64,000 nt of DNA from assembly GCA_020160935.1 (NCBI GenBank), contig JAIUPL010000011.1:110010-174009 (forward strand), given 5' to 3'. The stretch is from Bacteroidota bacterium (GTDB taxonomy: Bacteria > Bacteroidota > Bacteroidia > Chitinophagales > Saprospiraceae). The position numbers and the translations under genes were made by a program. This document shows positions 58,325-64,000 of the stretch, in pieces. Each line of letters begins with the position of its first letter. The stretch's first letter is position 1. The notes beneath the pieces were generated by a model that saw only the letters and a program-made list of their open reading frames with translations, was not told the origin of the DNA and searched no databases.

Positions 58325-59848
58325 CTATTCTTTCACCACCTTCCCGCTCCCGCCGCCGCCCACGCTCCACACATACACCCCCGCAGGCACATCGCTGATG
58401 CTTACCTGCCACTGCTGACCGGCGCCGGACTCCAGCACAAGGCTGCGCAGCGCACGCCCGTACAGGTCGTACAGCACCCAGCGCGCTGGCGCCGATAGCG
58501 GCGTGCTAGCCGAGATATTCAGGTACGCATGGGCAGGATTGGGATACACCGACAGCGCAGGCAGCACAGGCAGCCAGGCCTCCCGCACGGGCACGGTGTA
58601 GCCCTCGCAGGGGCTGATGGGGGTACCGATGGCACCGAGCCGAAAATTTGGTATATTGGGAATGTCTCCGCCATGATAGGTCGGTGTATGCAGGGCATGT
58701 TGCTCAAAATTGCAGGCTAAGCCAGGTTCATTGGGGTTGTGGATGATGTGTACGACACGAGTGTCATTGCCCGGGAAAATATACAACTTGCAATCGGGGC
58801 CAAGCCCACCTTTGCCAAAATTAGCAGCCAAGGGATCGGCATATCCATCGTATGTCCCTACCAATTGCTGTGTCGCTTCTATATCCTCCGCCCATAAATC
58901 CAGTTGATATAAATATCTTTTTACGGATATATAAAGGAATTGTCCGCTTGGGGAAATTAAACAGCCACCATCGAACGGTTCGTAGCCTCCAAAATCGACA
59001 TCAATATGTTTGTAGTTGCTTAGCAAACCTGTATTTCGATCAAAGTCAAACATCCTCACCTTATTGTGCGGATTGAATCGAATGTACTTGCTGCCATCCG
59101 GGCTGAATATTGCATACCCCCCTCCTTCGCCAGCCGGAGGGGTAGAATCCCCCATAATTTGAGTATTCACCAAAGTGGGGCCTTCAGAATTGAATAAGAA
59201 AATGAAATATTTGTTGTTTCGTCTTCCGGGACTAATGACCCACCAATCAATACCATTAGCATGCCTTACTGCCATCATTTCTCCAAATGAAAATGTATCT
59301 TGCAAAATAAATATATTTTTTTCAACAACTTTACCTGAATCATTGCTCTCACTTATATCAATTTTAGAAAAAAGCATATCAAGGGTGAGAACATCAAAAG
59401 GATTATATACATAATAGATTCTTTTATGGAAAAGATAAAATATCTTATTAGAACTGGGCTGAGGGAGAATAATTGAACTTTGATGCCCAGACGTATATCC
59501 TAAATTTTCATTTCCACATTGAATGTTATACACCTCGCCACTATTGATAGAATCTCCGTTTTCCATTAGTTGGTGTTCTTTGTTAGCAATAAAACAACCA
59601 TTAGAGTAAATCAATAACTGACCGGTACTATCACAGATACTGGCACAATTCCCCTTTCCAAATTCAATAAAGCGATCAATTTTATAGGTTCTTACCGTAT
59701 CATTGTTGAAATCTATATTGACGCCACCAAAAATGGAGTCAGAAGAATAACTATCGTGCCCCATGGGCCATATATAGTTTTCTTTCTGGCTGTATCCGAT
59801 GTTGGATGAAAACAACAAAAGCACCGCTATGAAATGAATGATTTTCAT
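58325..59848 (-). CDS. Secreted T9SS cargo protein, beta-propeller-like
   Basis: 507 residues. A signal peptide (to about 19, NIGYSQ) precedes a long extracellular region with repeated short strands (SSIILPQPSSNKIFYLFHK, YAIFSPDGSKYIRFNP, CLISPSGQFLYISVKRY) that look like propeller blades. A C-terminal type IX sorting domain (about 425-507, LPALSVYPNPAHAYLNISA onward) completes it. It is exported across the outer membrane by the type IX system and probably stays on the surface. Its role is not known. The A/T-rich middle differs from the G/C-rich sorting domain, suggesting a joined origin. Confidence 0.8.
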   Translation of the reverse strand: MKIIHFIAVLLLFSSNIGYSQKENYIWPMGHDSYSSDSIFGGVNIDFNNDTVRTYKIDRFIEFGKGNCASICDSTGQLLIYSNGCFIANKEHQLMENGDSINSGEVYNIQCGNENLGYTSGHQSSIILPQPSSNKIFYLFHKRIYYVYNPFDVLTLDMLFSKIDISESNDSGKVVEKNIFILQDTFSFGEMMAVRHANGIDWWVISPGRRNNKYFIFLFNSEGPTLVNTQIMGDSTPPAGEGGGYAIFSPDGSKYIRFNPHNKVRMFDFDRNTGLLSNYKHIDVDFGGYEPFDGGCLISPSGQFLYISVKRYLYQLDLWAEDIEATQQLVGTYDGYADPLAANFGKGGLGPDCKLYIFPGNDTRVVHIIHNPNEPGLACNFEQHALHTPTYHGGDIPNIPNFRLGAIGTPISPCEGYTVPVREAWLPVLPALSVYPNPAHAYLNISASTPLSAPARWVLYDLYGRALRSLVLESGAGQQWQVSISDVPAGVYVWSVGGGGSGKVVKE

Positions 59849-59860
59849 ATCTGTATGCAA

Positions 59861-59900
59861 TAAAAGCAGGCGCTACCTGTGTACACAGATAGCGCCTGCT
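59861..59900 (-). terminator. Intrinsic terminator of the metalloprotease/beta-helix gene
   Basis: AGCAGGCGCTA (59865-59875) pairs with TAGCGCCTGCT (59890-59900), followed on the minus strand by TTTTATTG. Confidence 0.8.
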
Positions 59901-59912
59901 TGAGATGAACAA

Positions 59913-62900
59913 TTAGTGAATAACGACTAATTTGCCGGAAGCAAGCGATGTGTTTTTATCGCGGTATTCCCATGCATAAATGCCGTTTGGCAAATGGGCA
60001 GTGGATATTTGGGCAGAATGGCTTTGTACATCCAGGCTTACCTTGGTGCATATTTCTCCCAGGGCATTGCGCAGCACAAAGGTGCTGGATATGCTTTCTT
60101 TGGGCAGCACATATAAAAGTGTCAATAGGCCGGAGGCGGGGTTGGGCGCAACGGCATATCGCCCCTCCTGAATTGTAGTCGTTGCCCTTCTCTCCTCTGT
60201 TTCAGTCTGTTCGCACAACAAAGCATCGTTGTACAGCACTGGCGTTTTTACCACCGCATCCAGCATGGCCCTTGCTATCAGCACGGCTTCTCCGCCTGCC
60301 AGCGGGCACTGGTTGGCAATGGCGGAAAGGGTGGCGCGTTCGGTGGAATCGAGCGAAATGTCATAGTACAGAAAGTTTTGTACAAACAGTTCGTTCACCG
60401 TTTTGGCATTGGCCTGGAATACGGTGGTATCGGGTAGCAGGTCATTGTCGTCGATGAGCGGATTGCGCCATAGCAACCGGCGACTGATCAGGGTATCGAT
60501 CAATAGGCGCTGGGTTTCCACCGCATCGTCAATATCCTCCATCAGGGTGGCGAAGTCGGGCAGGGATTTTACAAAATCAGAATAACTGATAAGCGCGGTA
60601 TCCTGCAGGAGGCTGTCTGCCAGTATAAATTCAACGTTCACGTCATCCAGGCGCCCCTGCATGTTCAGCAGATCGAGACTATCCTGGCTATCGATGGCAT
60701 ACGCGGCAAGGATGGCGATTTCCTGCGCGCCGAAGGCCTGCACGGCCAGCGTGTCCATGCCGGTCATAAAATCATTGATGTCGGGGTCGGTGCTGTACGG
60801 GTTGCCCTCTTCCGTCAGTCGGCGGTACAGGTGTCGGCGGGTCGTCCAGGCCACTGCCGGGCCATAGTATTCGCCGGGCAGTTCTCCTTTGGCGATAGCC
60901 GTTTCTGTTTTTTCCAACTGAAGCGGCATGAAGTTAAGGGGCAGGCAGAGTGACGGGAAGCCGGTTTGTTGGGTGCCGCATTGGAAGGTAGTGTTATCAT
61001 CATCATCCGGGCCAAACCAGTCTTCTGGGCCATCAATTGCATTAGGCAAATATAAAGAAGTAATTCCCGCAAGATCATAGGATGGATCGACGGTAAATTT
61101 TGATTGCCCTATCAGGTCAGCATTCCCCAAATACTTCGCCCCTGTTTCCAGACTGGCATCTTCCCAAACATTACCCCGGTGTATTTGCGGGCCGGTAAAT
61201 ACGTCGCCGATATTGGGGCTGAGGCCGAGTTGCAGGCCGATATTGGCTTCGGTGAAGGAGTTGCCGCGAATGTCGTTGAGGTCGGCAGCGCCCGCCACTT
61301 CCATGCCTATACCGGTGCCTTCCATGAAGTTGCAGCCCCATTCGGTAGCCGGGGCGTGCATATTCTGGTAAGCCCGGATGTTCATAAAGCCGGAGCCGCC
61401 CTGGCCGCCTGTGCCGGTGGTTTTGGGCAGCAAGCCCTGGGTGTTGTTGCAGAGCACGGCATTGCGGTTGCCGCCGTTGACGGCAATACCGGCGTAGTTG
61501 TATGCGTCGTCTTCGAGGTACACAATGTTGTTGTGGATGTTCACTTTATTGGCAATATTGGCTTCAATGCCTTTGGCCGCTTCGTACAGGTTGATCTGGT
61601 TGTCGGCCACATCGCCGCCGAAATGCGAGGAAGTCGGCGAGTTGCCGCCGATGCGGATACCGACTCCGTTGGGGTTATTGTCCATCTGTATGATATTGTT
61701 GCGTACCTCCGATGCGGCGGGCGATTCCATGTACTGGTGCAGGGCGATACCGGCGTCGGTGGCGCTGATGCGGTTGTTGCGCACGCGGAAATACTTCATA
61801 GGCAGGATATTGGCCGAGCGAACACCGTAGTCGACATTTTGCATGCGGTTGGCCGACACGTCGATCGACGAATGGGCGGCGCGCACACCGGCATGGCAGT
61901 TGTCGAAACTGACTGTACTGTTTTCCGCATAGCCGAGTCCTCGCTGTATCAGGGTACCCTGGTTGCAGAAAATGCCGTTTCCGGCCAGGTTGACAGGATA
62001 GGCCGAGAAAGAAGACCCCGACCAGTATATATCCTCGAACACGCTGCCCTGCACCGTGACATTGCTTTTTTTCAGTACAATACCATTGTGCATACCCTGG
62101 AATGTGCTGAGGATGGGCGGTGCGCCCGGCCCCATTTTTAGTTCGCCGATGACGGCAGTAGGCAGCCCGTCGAAATAAATACCGGCATAGCCTTTTTGAT
62201 TGACGGGCAGGGGCGACTGGCCGGTGTAGGCCGTTTTCAGGGCGGCGGTATTGTCGTACACGTTGCCGCGCAGGCTGGTGTACGGGTAGCCGGAACTGGG
62301 CGTGAAAGCGCCGTATATGCCGAAGTTGTTGTTGCGGAAGGTGGATCGCATCACGCGGCCGAGGGTTTTCCCTGTAAACCGGATGCCGTATTGCGCATCC
62401 TGCACCACCGATTCGTCCATGGTCAGGTAGGTATCGTTGTCGGCTTCGATGCCTTTCCACATTTGCTCGCAGCCTTCAAACGTGCAGTTCAGGAGTTTTA
62501 CATCGGTGTCGGCTTCGAGGTGTACCTTGCTGCCGGGCGAAAGCACGAAGTGAAAATCGTTGAGGTTGTAGCGGGTTTGGCCGGTGGTGCCTTCTTCGAT
62601 TGGGATGAAGAAGTAGTTGTCGGGTGGGGCTAAATTAAGATCAGGATTAAAGGGAGGAAAATATGTTTCATAACTCAGATCGAGGTCCCCTATCACATGA
62701 TAATAACGATATAACGAATTCACCTGGGGGTGAATTTGATAATATTGAAATCCGGAATCTACTACTTCTGTGAAATGCCTTGAAGGGCCGAGTTCTATAT
62801 CAAAATAAGGCTTTATGGCATTGGTCCATGCTGAAACCGATTGATTTAGTGAATTGATGGAAACAACTTCTGCCCCCCCAATGGCGGCTATGTCATTAAG

Positions 62901-64000
62901 GCTTACAGGTTCATAATCGAACAATAAATCGAAGGTAACCGTTAGAGAATCTTCAAAATCCAGGGGTACTTTTTTCTCGGCGCTGGTAGAATCTGTTGGG
63001 TTTACCCGCGCAATGAGTTCAATTATTCCACCCGGCAATGCTCTTGAATGTGTAAAGTAATCGCTTACAATTGCATTATTAGCATCCCGACGAACAGAAA
63101 AATATTTTGACTTCACTTTTGCCCTGACCATTACTTCATTATCTGCACTGCATCCACCTAAAATTGTGGCAGAAACGGTCACCTTCTGACGATCCAAGCC
63201 ACAGCCTCTTACCGGATGAATGTCATTTGTGCTTGCATTGGTAACAACCGGATAACAACGGGCACAATCTTCCGGGAGTTGGTTCTCAAAATATTCTTCT
63301 TCCAGACAATCGCATTTCCCCGGTTGGTTATCTAAAAAAAATGAATTTAATTTCTCCGTCATACAACTGGAAAGTCCTTCTCCAACACCGCTATTGTATT
63401 TACACATTAAAAGAGGGACAGAATCACAGTTTGTAGTGGAGCAAGAAGTGCCATAGTAATCCAATGCATCTTCGTGCGGCAAACCCAATACATGGCCCAA
63501 TTCATGGGCAAGAATAACGCCCAGCCTGTTCATGTTCCAGTTAGCCCCGGCATCTGCAAATAGAAGGATACAACTTTTGCCTCTGTTTTCGGCATTGCTG
63601 CACATAGAACCTGTGTATTGTCGTTGTGTGTGCCCGTTTACACCTGACGAATGCCCTGTAAAGTAGACAATAACGTCTTTTTTGATACATGTCCTGGAAG
63701 ATTGCCAATTGGAAATAATATTATCACCCCAAGTTGCCAGGTTGTTGTTGTATAAAGGATCATTTTCATACACCTCTTGAGCATACCATACCGTGTTGAT
63801 CCAGATATTTGAATTGATGTTGTTCCAAACAGTGTTGGCTTTTGCAACTGCTGAATTCATGGCATTTGTAGCAGCAGCCTGAGGATCTGATGTGTTGGAA
63901 AAATGATCTACGAATGATTCATCCATTTGCAATACTATGTCGAATGCTATGTTGGAACATTGTCCAATTGCCTTTTGAGAAGTAAGCAATCCATCAAAAA
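59913..64000 (-). CDS. Secreted T9SS metalloprotease with beta-helix region, 5'-truncated
   Basis: More than 1,358 residues; the frame is open to the window edge, so the signal peptide and start are missing. Counting from the codon at 63989, a zinc metalloprotease-like region holds HELGHVLGLPHED (162-174), the extended HExxHxxGxxH motif of M12-type and related metzincins. Ig-like segments follow, then a parallel beta-helix region (about 480-980) with right-handed repeats (for example VRNNRISATDAGIALHQYM), a helical part, and a C-terminal T9SS sorting domain (last 80 residues). It may cut host or biofilm proteins or polysaccharide-bound targets; function is inferred. Base use is A/T-richer in the protease part than in the beta-helix. 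Confidence 0.85.
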   Translation of the reverse strand, partial: FDGLLTSQKAIGQCSNIAFDIVLQMDESFVDHFSNTSDPQAAATNAMNSAVAKANTVWNNINSNIWINTVWYAQEVYENDPLYNNNLATWGDNIISNWQSSRTCIKKDVIVYFTGHSSGVNGHTQRQYTGSMCSNAENRGKSCILLFADAGANWNMNRLGVILAHELGHVLGLPHEDALDYYGTSCSTTNCDSVPLLMCKYNSGVGEGLSSCMTEKLNSFFLDNQPGKCDCLEEEYFENQLPEDCARCYPVVTNASTNDIHPVRGCGLDRQKVTVSATILGGCSADNEVMVRAKVKSKYFSVRRDANNAIVSDYFTHSRALPGGIIELIARVNPTDSTSAEKKVPLDFEDSLTVTFDLLFDYEPVSLNDIAAIGGAEVVSINSLNQSVSAWTNAIKPYFDIELGPSRHFTEVVDSGFQYYQIHPQVNSLYRYYHVIGDLDLSYETYFPPFNPDLNLAPPDNYFFIPIEEGTTGQTRYNLNDFHFVLSPGSKVHLEADTDVKLLNCTFEGCEQMWKGIEADNDTYLTMDESVVQDAQYGIRFTGKTLGRVMRSTFRNNNFGIYGAFTPSSGYPYTSLRGNVYDNTAALKTAYTGQSPLPVNQKGYAGIYFDGLPTAVIGELKMGPGAPPILSTFQGMHNGIVLKKSNVTVQGSVFEDIYWSGSSFSAYPVNLAGNGIFCNQGTLIQRGLGYAENSTVSFDNCHAGVRAAHSSIDVSANRMQNVDYGVRSANILPMKYFRVRNNRISATDAGIALHQYMESPAASEVRNNIIQMDNNPNGVGIRIGGNSPTSSHFGGDVADNQINLYEAAKGIEANIANKVNIHNNIVYLEDDAYNYAGIAVNGGNRNAVLCNNTQGLLPKTTGTGGQGGSGFMNIRAYQNMHAPATEWGCNFMEGTGIGMEVAGAADLNDIRGNSFTEANIGLQLGLSPNIGDVFTGPQIHRGNVWEDASLETGAKYLGNADLIGQSKFTVDPSYDLAGITSLYLPNAIDGPEDWFGPDDDDNTTFQCGTQQTGFPSLCLPLNFMPLQLEKTETAIAKGELPGEYYGPAVAWTTRRHLYRRLTEEGNPYSTDPDINDFMTGMDTLAVQAFGAQEIAILAAYAIDSQDSLDLLNMQGRLDDVNVEFILADSLLQDTALISYSDFVKSLPDFATLMEDIDDAVETQRLLIDTLISRRLLWRNPLIDDNDLLPDTTVFQANAKTVNELFVQNFLYYDISLDSTERATLSAIANQCPLAGGEAVLIARAMLDAVVKTPVLYNDALLCEQTETEERRATTTIQEGRYAVAPNPASGLLTLLYVLPKESISSTFVLRNALGEICTKVSLDVQSHSAQISTAHLPNGIYAWEYRDKNTSLASGKLVVIH

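Overview
The window comes from a member of the Bacteroidota, most likely a Saprospira-type environmental lineage. This rests on a short 289-residue primary sigma factor, several secreted proteins ending in type IX secretion (T9SS) sorting domains, ECF sigma/anti-sigma pairs, a TonB receptor with an N-terminal carboxypeptidase-like domain, and promoters of the TAnnTTTG type. Base composition is near 50% G+C. No rRNA, tRNA, CRISPR array, transposase or phage gene was recognised. Both edges cut a gene.

Layout. 1-6.7 kb: queuosine-precursor transporter (cut), an OmpA/TSP3 outer-membrane protein, a CoA-type Nudix hydrolase, two ABC-2 permeases and a methyltransferase. 6.8-12.1 kb: the envelope block MlaD-like protein / amidase, divergent from lptD. 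12.4-18.9 kb: rpoD, a secreted PPAD-like deiminase, a Crp/Fnr regulator, an ECF sigma/FecR pair and a PIN toxin-antitoxin pair. 18.9-31 kb: mostly housekeeping genes (arginyltransferase-like protein, carboxynorspermidine dehydrogenase, response regulator, yidD, pruA, coaD, a Nudix hydrolase, LytS-type kinase, GH31). 30.3-39.4 kb: sigma/anti-sigma pair, surface proteins, a double-NBD ABC ATPase, RNase D and threonine aldolase. 39.5-58.2 kb: peroxiredoxin, an Rrf2 regulator and a long sulfate-assimilation locus. 58.3-64 kb: two T9SS cargo proteins, the last with a zinc metalloprotease motif and a beta-helix.

The most striking region is 40.2-58.2 kb. It holds a cysteine-free CysH paralogue, a DUF4395 protein, BshB1 (bacillithiol), an iron-sulfur APS reductase, CysD, CysN, uroporphyrinogen methyltransferase, CysJ, a TonB receptor, DUF2490, a ChrA-type transporter, CysI, and a siroheme-synthase/TauE fusion. 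Two short unannotated ORFs lie in the leaders of the two CysH genes. Each encodes about 30 residues with a run of four or five cysteines, and each is followed by an intrinsic terminator ending 26-27 nt before the next start codon. A 9-bp antiterminator pairing is conserved between the two leaders. This is the signature of cysteine-codon transcription attenuation. A palindrome TAGTCTA-N9-TAGACTA (or a degenerate form) lies upstream of the Rrf2 gene, both leader units and the TonB receptor, and is the likely Rrf2 operator. The locus therefore appears to be under two layers of sulfur control.

A second theme is intergenic DNA built from 7-bp tandem repeats of many different sequences (GTCCTGA, CTCACCT, CCCCTTG, GTTGACT, GAGTTAT and others). 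They are often arranged as two inverted halves around a unique palindromic core. They occupy spacers between and inside operons, and in several genes they supply the stop codon. Four spacers share a GTAGAGTACAC/GTGTACTCTAC palindrome core.
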